64,000 nucleotides of DNA from Natrinema salaciae (GCF_900110865.1 NZ_FOFD01000007.1:220074-284073); one strand, 5' to 3'; counted from the first letter of the stretch, positions 18,896 through 28,212 are shown. Numbers and translations are program-made. The notes: generated by a model not told the origin, from the letters alone.

Positions 18896-19282
18896 ATGTC
18901 CGCTACGAACTCCGACGCCCGAAAACGAGGCTGGCAGCGCGACGACCCGATCGACCCGCAGGCCGTGCTCGCCGCGCTGGACGACGACGCCTGTCGAGCC
19001 ATCCTTGAGGCGACGACCGAGGAGCCCCTGACCGCGACCGAACTCTCCGAGCGGTGCAACATCCCGATGTCGACGGCCTATCGAAAGGTCGAGATGCTGA
19101 CCAAGGCGGAGCTAGTCGAGGAACGGGTCCGGATCAACACCTCCGGCAAACACGCGACCGAGTATCGCAAGAGCTTCGACGACGTGCTCGTCTCCGTCGC
19201 CGGCGGCGGGATCGAAATCGAGATGACGAAACCGGACGGCGAAATCGACTCGAGCGCCACCTACGCCGTCGCCGACGACTGA
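18896..19282 (+). CDS. Winged-helix (ArsR/HTH_20-type) transcriptional regulator
   Basis: The 128-residue protein carries a winged helix at about 20-90 (VLAALDDDACRAILEATTEEPLTATELSERCNIPMSTAYRKVEMLTKAELVEE), preceded by a short basic and acidic lead. The C-terminal 40 residues may dimerise or sense a ligand. It is divergent from the Cys-rich HTH_10 regulator, so the two may control each other or share a response. The 208 bases after it hold no gene. Confidence 0.88.
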   Translation: MSATNSDARKRGWQRDDPIDPQAVLAALDDDACRAILEATTEEPLTATELSERCNIPMSTAYRKVEMLTKAELVEERVRINTSGKHATEYRKSFDDVLVSVAGGGIEIEMTKPDGEIDSSATYAVADD

Positions 19283-19490
19283 GACGGTCGTCCGTAACTG
19301 AGTACCGGCGTACCTGCGAAACGGGTCACGGGCGCACCGCAACCGACTTGCAACCGACCGTCCGACGGCCCGACGCGAGTTCTCGAGCGGTCCACGCGGA
19401 CGCCGTCCGTTCCGTCATCGAACGGGACGCGACGAGTTCGATTTTCTCGAGCGATACTACTCGATTCCGACCAGCGATGGCTGCCGTCGG

Positions 19491-20081
19491 CTAGGCGAGC
19501 TCGAGCAGGAGCATCGCCGGCTGCGTCTCGGGCGGATTACCGAGATCGAGGACGAAGGCGGCGATCACGGCGGCGAGGACGACGATGGACGCGATGTACA
19601 ACAGGAGCGGGAACAGCGCGGCCACGAAGGCCTTCCCGGTCGAAATATCGTGGAACGCGGCCAGCCCCCTGATCTGAAGGTACCAGCCGTATAGTGCGGG
19701 AATCCAGCCGATAACCGGGAGCCACCACAGGCCGCTCCGGATGAGCGTCGGGAAGGCGTACGCCTCGAGCGTCACGGCCACGCCCCTGCCGCCGAACAGG
19801 GAGGCGATGATGTGGACGAGCAGGGCCTCGATAACCCCGAGCACCCAGGAGACGACGGCGAAAAACAACGCAACGACGACGCCGATCACCGCATCCTCGG
19901 GCGACGTGATGTTGAAGACCACCATGAGCGCCGCCAGCGGCACCATAGTGGCGAGAAACGAGAGGAACATGAAGGCGAGCGGATAGCCCGCTCCGTGTGT
20001 CTCGTCGTACTCCGAGAAGAACGTTCCCGGATCCTTGATCATGTATCCGTTTACCCCCTTCCATTGATTCAGCAGACTCAT
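19491..20081 (-). CDS. Yip1-family multi-pass membrane protein
   Basis: This 196-residue protein has five hydrophobic segments (YPLAFMFLSFLATMVPLAALMVVF, AVIGVVVALFFAVVSWVLGVIEALLVHII, SGLWWLPVIGWIPALYGWYLQI, FVAALFPLLLYIASIVVLAAVIAAFVL) and the Yip1-like layout with LGVIEALLVHIIASLFGGRG. Archaeal Yip1-domain proteins have no settled role. ATG 20081 lies after TTGTAATCC and AATTTAACG-type AT-rich sequence around 20100-20120 that may hold the promoter. Confidence 0.78.
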   Translation of the reverse strand: MSLLNQWKGVNGYMIKDPGTFFSEYDETHGAGYPLAFMFLSFLATMVPLAALMVVFNITSPEDAVIGVVVALFFAVVSWVLGVIEALLVHIIASLFGGRGVAVTLEAYAFPTLIRSGLWWLPVIGWIPALYGWYLQIRGLAAFHDISTGKAFVAALFPLLLYIASIVVLAAVIAAFVLDLGNPPETQPAMLLLELA

Positions 20082-20334
20082 ACAACCAGACTTGGGTAGG
20101 ATTACAATAATTTAACGGAATCTGTAACATCTTGCTCATCGGGTTGTCGAGGGCTGAGCAGCAGTGATTCGAACACAACGGGTTCGAATTGACAATCACC
20201 GATACTTGTGTGGTGAGAGATAGGTATCTCGAGCCGGGCGGACGGTCCTCGGTCACGGGGCGCTACGCATCGGCCGTCGGTACCGGTAGCGGCGAAAAAA
20301 CGGACGGCGGAACCCGAGAGCGGCGAAATCGAGG

Positions 20335-22260
20335 TTAGTCGTCGCTCGGCGCTGCTGCACTGCCTTCGCTGCTGACGCCCGTTCCCGGACCGAGATCGAT
20401 CCCGAGTTCGTCGAGTTTCTCGTCGGGGACGACGCCGTCGACCCAGCCGCGGTAGTCGTAGTACTCCACTTTCATCTCGTCGAGTTCACAGTACTCGCCC
20501 TCGCTGGCACCCTGGCCGCGGATGCCGTCCTCGAGGAAGCGTTCCGGCAGCGAGTCGTCGCTCCCGTCGAAGCCGTTGAGGTTGTTGTAGTAGCGCTCGA
20601 GGTTGTAGACCCGCTCGCCGGCCTCGAGGAGTTCCTCCTCGCTGACGTCGCGGCCGGTCATTCCGTTGTACTGCAGGACGTACTCCTCGATGCCCTCCGC
20701 GAAGGCGTTGAACTTGCAGATGTCGAACGAGTCGCTGATGGCGTGGAGGTCCTGGAACTGGGCGGTGAGTTCGCCCTTCCCCTCGTACTCGTAGGGGTCC
20801 ACCTTCTCGGGGACTCCCAGGATCTCCGCTGCGGGGGTGTAGCCCCGCAGGTGGCAGGCCCCGCGGTTCGAGGTGGCGTAGCCGATTCCCATCCCCTTCA
20901 TACAGCGGGGGTCGTAGGCGGCGATCGTCTGGCCTTTGACCGCCAGCGAGTTCTCGTGGGCGTCCTTCCGGTCGGCGACCCGACGCGGCCCTTCGGCCAG
21001 CAGATCGGCGAACTCGTCCTCGCGGCGGGCGATCCGCTCGATCATGTCGATCATCGTCTCGGTGTCGCCCCACTCGAGTTCGCCGACGCCCTCGAGTTTG
21101 CCCTCCTCGGTCATCTCCATGGCCATCGCCATCATGTTGCCCGCGTCGATAGTGTCGACGCCCATGTCGTTACAGCGGTCGAGCATGAGCGCGATCTTGT
21201 CGCGGTCGGTGTGGCCGGAGTTGGGGCCGAGAGCGTAGGCCGATTCGTACTCGTAGGATTCGGTGCGGACGTTCATCTCCTCGCCCTTGTGCATCGCCGT
21301 CACCTCGACTTCCTTCTTGCAGGCGACGGGACAGGAGTGACAGGTGGGTTCGTCGACGAGGATGTTCTCGCGGACGTTCTCGCCGGAGACCCGCTCGGCG
21401 TCGATGTCGACGCCCTCGGCGTCGCGCATGCTTTCCGTCGACGTGTATCGGCCGTTCTTCGTCGGGAGCCCGTCCATCTCCTCGCCGATGTTCATCAGGA
21501 CGTTCGTCCCGTACATCGAGAGGCCGCCCTCGTTGGGCGCGGTGACCTCCGACTCCTGGATGGCCTGCATCGCCTGCTGGTGGCCCTCCTTGAACGTCTC
21601 CGGGTCGGCCGGTTGGGGCATCCGCGTGGTGGATTTGACGACGACGGCCTTGAGGTTCTTCGAACCCATCACACAGCCCGTGCCGCCGCGGCCCGAGGCC
21701 CGATCGTCCTCGTTCATGATGGAGGCGTACTTGACCTCGTTTTCGCCGCCGGGGCCGATCCCCATGATGCTCAGGTTCTTTCCGTAGGAGCCCTCGACTT
21801 CCTCCTCGATGGCGTCCCGCGTCTCGTGGAAGCCGTTCCCCCAGAGGTGGGACGCGTCTCGGAGTTCGACCTCGCCGTCCTCCACCAAGGCGTACACCGG
21901 TTCGTCGGCCTCGCCCTCGAAGCACAGGCCGTCGAAGCCGGCCCACTTGAGTCGAGCGCCGGACCAGCCGCCGTGGTGGCTGTCGGTGACGGTACCGGTC
22001 AGCGGCGATTTCGTACAGACGGCGATCCGGCCGCTCATCGTGACCTGCGTGCCCGACAGCGGGCCGTTCATAAACGCCAGCAGATTGTCTGGTCCGAGCG
22101 GATCGACGTCCGGCCCCTGTTCGAAAACGTACTTTACCCCGAGCCCCCGCGCACCGATATACTTCTTCGCGTCCTCGTCGTCGATCGACTCGTACGCGAC
22201 CTCCCCGTCCGAGAGATCGATGCGGGCGACCCTGTCTTGAAATCCGCCGAGTTCAGTCAT
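20335..22260 (-). CDS. aor: Aldehyde:ferredoxin oxidoreductase (tungsten-pterin enzyme)
   Basis: The 641-residue protein matches the AOR family from end to end. The N-terminal domain has the pterin-binding stretch (GRIAVCTKSPLTGTVTDSHHGGWSG), the [4Fe-4S] cluster motif is Cys307-x2-Cys310-x3-Cys314 with the fourth ligand at Cys515 (FDICKF), and the second pterin signature is DMGVDTIDAGN (345-355). The enzyme oxidises aldehydes to acids and passes electrons to ferredoxin, using tungsten bound to a bis-molybdopterin cofactor. The C-terminus ends in a Ser/Ala-rich acidic tail. It appears monocistronic, and the substrate range cannot be read from sequence. Confidence 0.95.
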   Translation of the reverse strand: MTELGGFQDRVARIDLSDGEVAYESIDDEDAKKYIGARGLGVKYVFEQGPDVDPLGPDNLLAFMNGPLSGTQVTMSGRIAVCTKSPLTGTVTDSHHGGWSGARLKWAGFDGLCFEGEADEPVYALVEDGEVELRDASHLWGNGFHETRDAIEEEVEGSYGKNLSIMGIGPGGENEVKYASIMNEDDRASGRGGTGCVMGSKNLKAVVVKSTTRMPQPADPETFKEGHQQAMQAIQESEVTAPNEGGLSMYGTNVLMNIGEEMDGLPTKNGRYTSTESMRDAEGVDIDAERVSGENVRENILVDEPTCHSCPVACKKEVEVTAMHKGEEMNVRTESYEYESAYALGPNSGHTDRDKIALMLDRCNDMGVDTIDAGNMMAMAMEMTEEGKLEGVGELEWGDTETMIDMIERIARREDEFADLLAEGPRRVADRKDAHENSLAVKGQTIAAYDPRCMKGMGIGYATSNRGACHLRGYTPAAEILGVPEKVDPYEYEGKGELTAQFQDLHAISDSFDICKFNAFAEGIEEYVLQYNGMTGRDVSEEELLEAGERVYNLERYYNNLNGFDGSDDSLPERFLEDGIRGQGASEGEYCELDEMKVEYYDYRGWVDGVVPDEKLDELGIDLGPGTGVSSEGSAAAPSDD

Positions 22261-22485
22261 GGTAAACGCTCCGTGTTATCTACGACCTCCATCGTGTTAG
22301 GCGTTCCCAGACAGATGTAACCAAAGTCGGTTACAGCAGATCGAGCAGAACCGCCCGATCGATCGGTCGACAGCGACGATGGTAATTCGGTTCGGAGGGT
22401 CGCGCAGTCCGGCACGAGCCGCGGAAACGTAACCACCCGCAATCACACTGATCTGTCGATACGTTCGGAGCCGTCCTCCGCGAGG

Positions 22486-22674
22486 CTACAGGAGGAGCGC
22501 GACCACCGCGAGGATGATGAAGATCAGGACGAAGATCCGCGCGATCTCCATCGAGACTCCGGCGACGCCGCGGGCACCGACGGCGGCGGCGACGATCGCG
22601 AGGATGAAGAAAATTACCGCCCAGTACAGGAATCCGCCGCCGCCCATCTGAAGCGGCGTTGCGAGCGTGAGCAT
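22486..22674 (-). CDS. DUF1328-like small membrane protein
   Basis: The predicted protein has 62 residues with two hydrophobic segments (LYWAVIFFILAIVAAAVGARGVAG and ARIFVLIFIILAVVALLL), the arrangement of the DUF1328 family found in bacteria and haloarchaea. ATG 22674 is chosen because ATATTTA (22702-22708) is about 30 bases upstream in gene direction. The longer start at 22701 would place the TATA box right at the start codon. Function unknown; bacterial relatives are linked to envelope stress by annotation only. Confidence 0.8.
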   Translation of the reverse strand: MLTLATPLQMGGGGFLYWAVIFFILAIVAAAVGARGVAGVSMEIARIFVLIFIILAVVALLL

Positions 22675-22784
22675 AGCACCCACTCCCACAACGGCCCACA
22701 TAAATATCAGCGACCGTCCGCGCCCGTTCTGGTGGCTAAGCCCGGGCTACAGGTCCCGTCCCGAGACTGTCACCGGAAGGGGAA

Positions 22785-24683
22785 CTAGGCGTCCCCGAAG
22801 AACGCTCGACACAGTTTCGCCTCGGCCGTCCGCAGGTGCTCGTGGAAGGTCGGCCGCGAGACGCCCATCGACTGGGCGAGTTCCTCACCGGTCGTCGGCC
22901 GCGGCCACTCGAAGTAACCACCGAGGTAGGCCCGCTGTAACGCACCGAACTGGCGGTCCGTCAGCGCCTCCTCGAGTCGGGCGGCGAACTCCTGGCGGGT
23001 CTCGGCGTCGCGGTCCCGCTGCTGGAACGAGACGACGTCGGTCCCGGCGTAGCGGTCTTCGACGGCCTCGACGATCGAGCGGACGTTTGCCGACCGGGGT
23101 ATCTCGAGGGTCACGCGCGCTCGACCGTCCTCGGTCTCGACGGCTTCCGTGCGGACACCGCGTTCGGAGAGCCAGGCGACGAGGTCGTCGGACCCGGTGA
23201 GTTCGATCAGGCACTCCTCGTCGCGCTCGACGACGACGCGACAGTCGACGTCGGACAGTTCCTCGGCGGCGGCGAGGAGTTCGTCGGCGTCCGCCCCGGT
23301 GACGGTAAACAGCGACGCCGTCTCGTCGTCGGTTCGGTGGACCGATCGACGATACTCGAGTCGACAGTCGGCCGCCGCGGAGAGGGCGACGGGTGCGAAG
23401 ACCTGGTCGGTCAGCTCGAGTTCGACGGCGACGACGGCGTCGGTCGCAAGCATACGACTGGTTTCGCGGGCGTTGACCCCGCTCGCGACCGCGCGTGCGA
23501 GCGCGGAGAGGATAACCGTCTCGCGGTCGTCGACGGTGCGGTCCGTCCGGACCGTCAGCACGCCGTACTCGATGTCGTTGTACGACAGCGGAAACGCGGC
23601 GCGGGTCGTCCCGTCGACGGTCTCGACGGCGGGGTCGTTCGTCGCGAGCGTTTCGGCGGCGGGATGGTCGTCGTCGATCGCGATGGTATCCCGCTCCGGG
23701 TCGACGCCCGCGCTCGAGCGGACGTCGATCGTCCCCGTCGCGGGATTCCGTTCGCCGATCCAGGCGCCCTCGTAGGCGTCCTCGTCGGCGACCCGCGAGC
23801 AAACTTCGGCCTCGAGCTCCGTGCGGTCGGTCGAGCCAGCGACGACGGCCGTGACGTCCTGGATCAGTCCCTCGACGCGGTCGAGGATGTACTCGAGTTC
23901 CGCGGTCCGCCGCTCGAGTGCGAGTTCGGCCTCCTTGCGCGCGGTGATGTCGTTCTGGAAGCCGACGTAGTTGGTCACGCGGCCGTTCTCGTCCCGAACC
24001 GGGGCGATCGTCACCTCGTTCCAGAACTCGGTGCCGTCCTTGCGGTAGTTTTTCAGTTCGACGGTGACCGGTCGGTCGGCGTCGATCGCCGCCGCCATCT
24101 CGGCGATCGCGTCCGGGTCCGACTCCTCGCCCTGCAGGAACCGACAGTTCCGACCGACGACGTCGTCGAATTCGTACCCGGTGATCGCCTCGTACGCCTC
24201 GTTGACGTAGACGAGCGGATTGTCCTCGCGGTCGGGGTCGGAGATCGTGACCCCGACGGGTGCTTCCTCGAGCGCGCGGTCTTTGACCAGCCGGTCGCTC
24301 TCATCTGCCGGGGTGCCGTCGGTGTCCGCGGCCGCGACGTCGGTTCCGCGACCGGCGTCGTCGCCGTCGAACGTAATCGTCGCACCGTCGGCCCCGCGGT
24401 GAACGCGGGCACTGCCCGGCTCACCCGCGACGTCGATCCGCCGGGCGGTGCCGACCGTCGTCTCGTCGATCGCGGCTGCGAGCCGATCCCAGTACGCGTC
24501 GAGTGCCGACGCCGGATCGCGCTCACCGTCGCCGAGTTCGAACGTCTCCCGGGCGGCCGCGTTCGCGTACGTTATCGTTCCGTCCGCGACGGCCACGACC
24601 GGATCGACCACGTGCTCGAGCGCACGGGCCGCCCCTGTCGCGTCGTCGACGGTGCCACCGCGGTCCGCGTCGACATCGGTCAT
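22785..24683 (-). CDS. Bat-type regulator with LOV-like PAS, GAF and HTH_10 domains
   Basis: The 632-residue protein contains a degenerate PAS region (about 20-105), an acidic linker, a LOV-type PAS (132-250), a GAF domain (about 265-430), a bacterioopsin-activator middle domain (about 445-560) and a C-terminal HTH_10 (575-630: LTDRQFGALQRAYLGGYFEWPRPTTGEELAQSMGVSRPTFHEHL). The LOV domain has the full flavin signature GRNCRFLQG with photoactive Cys180, then ELKNYRKDGTEFWNE and NYVGFQNDITARK. A blue-light or redox sensor that controls transcription is the inference. Halobacterium Bat, the activator of the bop regulon, has the same architecture. No opsin gene is in the window. Confidence 0.92.
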   Translation of the reverse strand: MTDVDADRGGTVDDATGAARALEHVVDPVVAVADGTITYANAAARETFELGDGERDPASALDAYWDRLAAAIDETTVGTARRIDVAGEPGSARVHRGADGATITFDGDDAGRGTDVAAADTDGTPADESDRLVKDRALEEAPVGVTISDPDREDNPLVYVNEAYEAITGYEFDDVVGRNCRFLQGEESDPDAIAEMAAAIDADRPVTVELKNYRKDGTEFWNEVTIAPVRDENGRVTNYVGFQNDITARKEAELALERRTAELEYILDRVEGLIQDVTAVVAGSTDRTELEAEVCSRVADEDAYEGAWIGERNPATGTIDVRSSAGVDPERDTIAIDDDHPAAETLATNDPAVETVDGTTRAAFPLSYNDIEYGVLTVRTDRTVDDRETVILSALARAVASGVNARETSRMLATDAVVAVELELTDQVFAPVALSAAADCRLEYRRSVHRTDDETASLFTVTGADADELLAAAEELSDVDCRVVVERDEECLIELTGSDDLVAWLSERGVRTEAVETEDGRARVTLEIPRSANVRSIVEAVEDRYAGTDVVSFQQRDRDAETRQEFAARLEEALTDRQFGALQRAYLGGYFEWPRPTTGEELAQSMGVSRPTFHEHLRTAEAKLCRAFFGDA

Positions 24684-24790
24684 GAGTTACCCTACGACGG
24701 GACGCCTAAGAACCGTTATGATCGGGAGACGATTCAGCCGGCGGACGAGTGGGCTAGAATGATATACGTTAACACTGCGTATGGACACGT

Positions 24791-24982
24791 ATGCCAGTAC
24801 ACCGATCACCGTTCGAGCGGCTCCGGGAGAAGTTCGACGAGTCGGAACTGCGCTGTCCGGCGTGTGGCTACGTCGACACCGAGGGCGGCTGGCGCGTCAC
24901 CACCTCGGGCGGGCGAGTCCGCTACCAGTTCGTCTGTCCGACCTGCGACGCCGTCGAGACCAGAGAGCTCCGGCTCGACTGA
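24791..24982 (+). CDS. Small zinc-finger protein, HVO_0649-like
   Basis: This 63-residue protein begins MPVHRSPFERLREKFDESELRCPACGYVD and has a second pair VCPTCDAVE, forming a two-knuckle zinc ribbon. The SPFERLREKFDESELRCP opening is characteristic of the haloarchaeal HVO_0649 family (assignment from memory). ATATAC at 24762-24767 sits 26 bases before the ATG, consistent with a leaderless transcript. It is divergent from the LOV-Bat gene with about 107 bases between the starts, so light- or redox-linked control of this gene by that regulator is possible. Confidence 0.85.
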   Translation: MPVHRSPFERLREKFDESELRCPACGYVDTEGGWRVTTSGGRVRYQFVCPTCDAVETRELRLD

Positions 24983-25425
24983 TTGCTCGCGCGGATTCGG
25001 TCGCGGGCGTTCGCGATACCACCGTCACGGACGGCACGATCGGCCGACTCGAGCGGACGGCGTTCGGTGCCGGTCGCCGCAAGCGGCGACCGGCGTCCAC
25101 TCTCACAGCGCCGCCGCCGGTGAGAGTCCCGTTTCGTCGCGGAAATCAACGATTTTCGACGCCGGTGGCCGGTAACGCCTCGCTGTGGCGGCCGGGTCGG
25201 CTATCGATACCGGTTCGACACGGTCGCACTGCCGGGACGTACCCAGCGATCGCGACGATCCATCCTGGCGATATCGGCTCGGAGCACGGTCCGAACGCGG
25301 CGCAGAACGGCAGTCGTGACTCCGTCGTAAATGGTCGACGGCACGTTCACAACAGGGGTTTTCTCCGACACAATCTCGTAACAGTCGGCCCGTTTTAGCT
25401 CGGCGACGGTCCTACGTCGGCCCGT
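24983..25425. other. 443-base intergenic region with a strong hairpin
   Basis: No convincing gene is present. The main feature is a perfect stem of 12 base pairs at 25069-25080 and 25083-25094 (GCCGGTCGCCGC / GCGGCGACCGGC, two-base centre). It lies about 90 bases after the zinc-finger gene and lacks a following T-run. GTTTTA at 25392-25397 is the likely TATA element of the exported protein starting at 25426. Confidence 0.55.
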
Positions 25426-26538
25426 ATGGTTTCACGACCGCGAACGATCGGTGTCGCGTTCGTCGCGCTGTTGGTCGTGCTGTCGGGGGGTCCCGCCCTC
25501 GTCGGCGGAGCGACAACGGACGCGGACGCGAACGGCGACGCCGGAGACATGGGCGACACGAGCGCAACGCTGAAGAACGTACAGGTCGGTACACTCGAGC
25601 TCGAGAACCTCACGGTTCAGAACGCGACGATCGAGGAACTCACCGTCCAGCAACTGGACGTACAGGACAACCAAGAACTCCAAGAACAACTGAACGAGAG
25701 CGACGGGAATCAGTCCGTGGGCAATCAGTCCTCGGACGAGGTGATGATCACGAACGTCGTCTTCGAATCGCTCGCGCTCCAGAACGTCTCGATCGACGAC
25801 CTCGGCGAGGAAACGAACGAGACGAACGCGACCGACGGTCTGGACGCGACCGAGGCAAACGAGACGAACGAGACGAACGCGACCGGTATGGAGAGCGCCG
25901 ACGGGAACGAGTCGGGTCTGCAAGGAGTGATCGACGAGGACGCGGACGAGGTGCAGATCCAGAACCTGACTATCGAGTCGATGAACGTCGATCGAATGGC
26001 GATCAACGACCTGACCGTCGAGGAGGATCGAGGCGGAATCCTCTCGGGCATCTCCGACTTCGTCGGCGGGCTGTTCGGCGGCGGAGACGGCGGGAACCAA
26101 TCGAACGCCACGAACGCCAGCACCCAGCAGATCGACGATCTGACCATCGAGGAGTTCAACCTCAGCGAACTCACCTTCGAGTCGATGACCGTCGGGTCCC
26201 TCGAGGCCGGAGCCGAGGGTACGGCTGGCAACGAGACGACCGACAACGAAACGACTGCCAACGAGACGGCCGATAACGAGACGACCGCCGGCAACGTCAG
26301 CGAGATGGGCACGGGCGAGACGGTCTCGTCGGCCTCCGCGGGATCGATGGTCGTCGAGAACAGTTCCGCACAGAGCCTCACTCTCGGCGAAACGGAGGGA
26401 CTGGAAGAATCGCTGCAACAGCCGTCGGCGAACGAAACGACGAACGAGACGGGCGGAATGAACGAGACGAACGAAACGAACGAGACGAACCAGACGGGTG
26501 TCGCAAACGAAACGAACGAGACGAACGAAACGGGATAG
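25426..26538 (+). CDS. Exported glycoprotein-like protein with pentapeptide-type repeats and dense Asn-X-Thr sequons
   Basis: The 370-residue protein has a Sec-type signal peptide (TIGVAFVALLVVLSGGPALVGG) and no clear C-terminal anchor. Blocks with a five-residue period (LTVQN-ATIEE-LTVQQ-LDVQD; LTIES-MNVDR-MAIND-LTVEE; LTIEE-FNLSE-LTFES-MTVGS) resemble pentapeptide repeats that wind into right-handed beta helices. They alternate with low-complexity linkers of Asn-Glu-Thr and Asn-Ala-Thr, each an N-glycosylation sequon, and the protein ends in such a run. A fibrous, heavily glycosylated surface or secreted protein is the inference. A related linker occurs in the lipoprotein at 29,115. Confidence 0.82.
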   Translation: MVSRPRTIGVAFVALLVVLSGGPALVGGATTDADANGDAGDMGDTSATLKNVQVGTLELENLTVQNATIEELTVQQLDVQDNQELQEQLNESDGNQSVGNQSSDEVMITNVVFESLALQNVSIDDLGEETNETNATDGLDATEANETNETNATGMESADGNESGLQGVIDEDADEVQIQNLTIESMNVDRMAINDLTVEEDRGGILSGISDFVGGLFGGGDGGNQSNATNASTQQIDDLTIEEFNLSELTFESMTVGSLEAGAEGTAGNETTDNETTANETADNETTAGNVSEMGTGETVSSASAGSMVVENSSAQSLTLGETEGLEESLQQPSANETTNETGGMNETNETNETNQTGVANETNETNETG

Positions 26539-26604
26539 CGAGGGAGCGATCCGAGCAACACCGCGTGACCGCTCGCGATCGACGATCGGATCGCCGTCGC
26601 GACG

Positions 26605-27174
26605 CTATTTTTCTGTCGACCCTCGGCGATCACCGAACAGCCGGTAGTACGAGATCGCGAGGACCGTCCGGCCGTCGCGGATCTCGCCGTCGGCAACCGC
26701 GTCGGTCACCTCCTCGAGCGAGCGTTCTCGGACCCGAATGCTCTCGTTGTGATCGAGTCGCTGTTCGGCGGTCGGCCGGCAGCCCCGAGCGACGAAGAAG
26801 TGCAAGACGGCGTCCGCGATCCCGTTGGCCGGCTCGACGGTCACCAGCGGTTCGAGGGTCTCGGCCTCGTAGCCGGTTTCCTCGGCGAGTTCCCGGCGTG
26901 CCGATACCTCGAGATCGGCGTCCTCGGGTTCGGTACCGCCGACGGGAAGCCCGCGGCTGATCCGCGAGACGGCCTGTCGCCACTCCTCGATACAGACGAC
27001 GTCGCCGTCGGGCGTGAACGGCAGGACACAGACGCTCGCGGGTTCCGACAGGTAGTCGAACTCGGTCTCGGCCCCGTCGGGCAGTCGAACGGACTCGTTA
27101 ACGATGTCGAACCCCGGACAGGAGTAGGCTACCCGTCGCTCGCGCGTCTCCCAGGCGAGTGGATCGGTCGGCAT
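26605..27174 (-). CDS. Nudix hydrolase, ADP-ribose pyrophosphatase-like
   Basis: The 189-residue protein carries a Nudix box (about 83-105) ending in ARRELAEETGY, with the metal-binding REUxEE core intact; the first Glu of the consensus (x5-E) is Ala. Upstream residues (FDYLSEPASVCVLPFTPDGDVVCIEEWRQAV) match ADP-ribose or nucleoside-diphosphate-sugar pyrophosphatases. It should hydrolyse a nucleoside diphosphate linked to another moiety. ATG 27174 is preferred to 27201 by family length. It ends head to head with the exported protein gene at 25,426-26,538. Confidence 0.88.
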   Translation of the reverse strand: MPTDPLAWETRERRVAYSCPGFDIVNESVRLPDGAETEFDYLSEPASVCVLPFTPDGDVVCIEEWRQAVSRISRGLPVGGTEPEDADLEVSARRELAEETGYEAETLEPLVTVEPANGIADAVLHFFVARGCRPTAEQRLDHNESIRVRERSLEEVTDAVADGEIRDGRTVLAISYYRLFGDRRGSTEK

Positions 27175-27371
27175 AGCCGTCGCTACGGCGGTGACTGTCA
27201 AAAACGCGGCGTCACGCGTGCGACCTCGAGTGCGGTCGGTCGGATCGGCCCGGCGTCGTTTGCTCGGACTCGAGCACGGTCATACGCGCCCCGTTCCGGT
27301 TCGGTCGTAGTCCGTACCCGCTCTATAACAAAGCCACAGAGCGGTGAACGTCGTCACTCAGAGGGTGATCC

Positions 27372-27647
27372 ATGGACCAGCTAACTGGCTTCCAACGCGA
27401 CCTGTTGTACGTGATCGCAGGGAAAGACCGGCCGTCCGGGCAGGAGATTCTCGACGACATCAATAGCTACATCGATCAACCGGTCACGCACGGCCGATTG
27501 TATCCGAACCTCGATACGCTCGTCGAGAAGGAGCTCGTCGAAAAAGGCGAACTCGACCGACGGACGAACTACTACGCGCTGACGCCGAAGGGCCGACGCG
27601 CGTTGCAGCGACGCCAGGAGTGGGTCGACCAGTACGTCGACGTCTGA
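27372..27647 (+). CDS. PadR-family winged-helix regulator
   Basis: This 91-residue protein is a PadR-type winged helix: FQRDLLYVIAGKDRPSGQEILDDIN, then VTHGRLYPNLDTLVEKELVEKGELDRRTNYYALTPKG. The HGRLYPNLDTL recognition helix is nearly identical to that of a second PadR-like protein in the provirus (44,497-44,910), which has HGRLYSNLDTL. CTCTATAAC (27321-27329) and a TATA-like stretch lie 40-50 bases upstream. Targets are unknown. Confidence 0.9.
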   Translation: MDQLTGFQRDLLYVIAGKDRPSGQEILDDINSYIDQPVTHGRLYPNLDTLVEKELVEKGELDRRTNYYALTPKGRRALQRRQEWVDQYVDV

Positions 27648-27741
27648 CTCCCGGCCTCTGCTTTGCGACCGCTTTCGACCGTGACCGATAGCGCCCCGCC
27701 TCGCATCGGTGACCCGCCGGAGCCGCAGTCCTCAGGCCCTT

Positions 27742-27972
27742 TCAGCGAGCGTCGTCGAGATCGACGACCGTCTCCAGATCCGCCGTCAGCCAGCTGTTCA
27801 GTTTCTCTTCGGTGGTGCCGTCGTGAGGGACGAGCGTACACCGGTCACTGGCGGACCGGTAGCGGACGACGATGGCATCGAACAGTACCGCACCCGCGGT
27901 CTCGCTCTCGTCGGTGTCGGCCGCGTACTCGTGAGTAGTTCCCTCGTCGCTCCCGTGGGCAGAGCCGTCCAT
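27742..27972 (-). CDS. Small haloarchaeal DUF7511-like protein
   Basis: The predicted protein has 76 residues with the pattern DAIVVRYRSASDRCTLVPHDGTTEEKLNSWLTADLETVVDLDDAR. The Cys-Thr-Leu and Trp-Leu-Thr-Ala-Asp pieces resemble the haloarchaeal family I recall as DUF7511. Family naming is from memory, and function is unknown. A GTG at 27999 is an alternative start. It faces the PadR gene tail to tail. Confidence 0.68.
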   Translation of the reverse strand: MDGSAHGSDEGTTHEYAADTDESETAGAVLFDAIVVRYRSASDRCTLVPHDGTTEEKLNSWLTADLETVVDLDDAR

Positions 27973-28212
27973 GGTAGTTCTGGCGACCGCCGTCGCCACC
28001 GTATCGTAGGCGCAGACGGTACAAAACGGCTACTAATTCCGGTATAGAGCGTTTGGGTCCGCTCGGTATCGCTCCGCATCGCCTCGAGAAGTCGATTCGC
28101 GGTCCAACGCACGCTCCGCCGCCACCGCGTCCGTGTGTACGGACCGCTGGACGGCAGAAGGGACACCGTACTCGGCGTTCGATGCCACGAGGCGCGATCG
28201 TGCGGATTCGCT

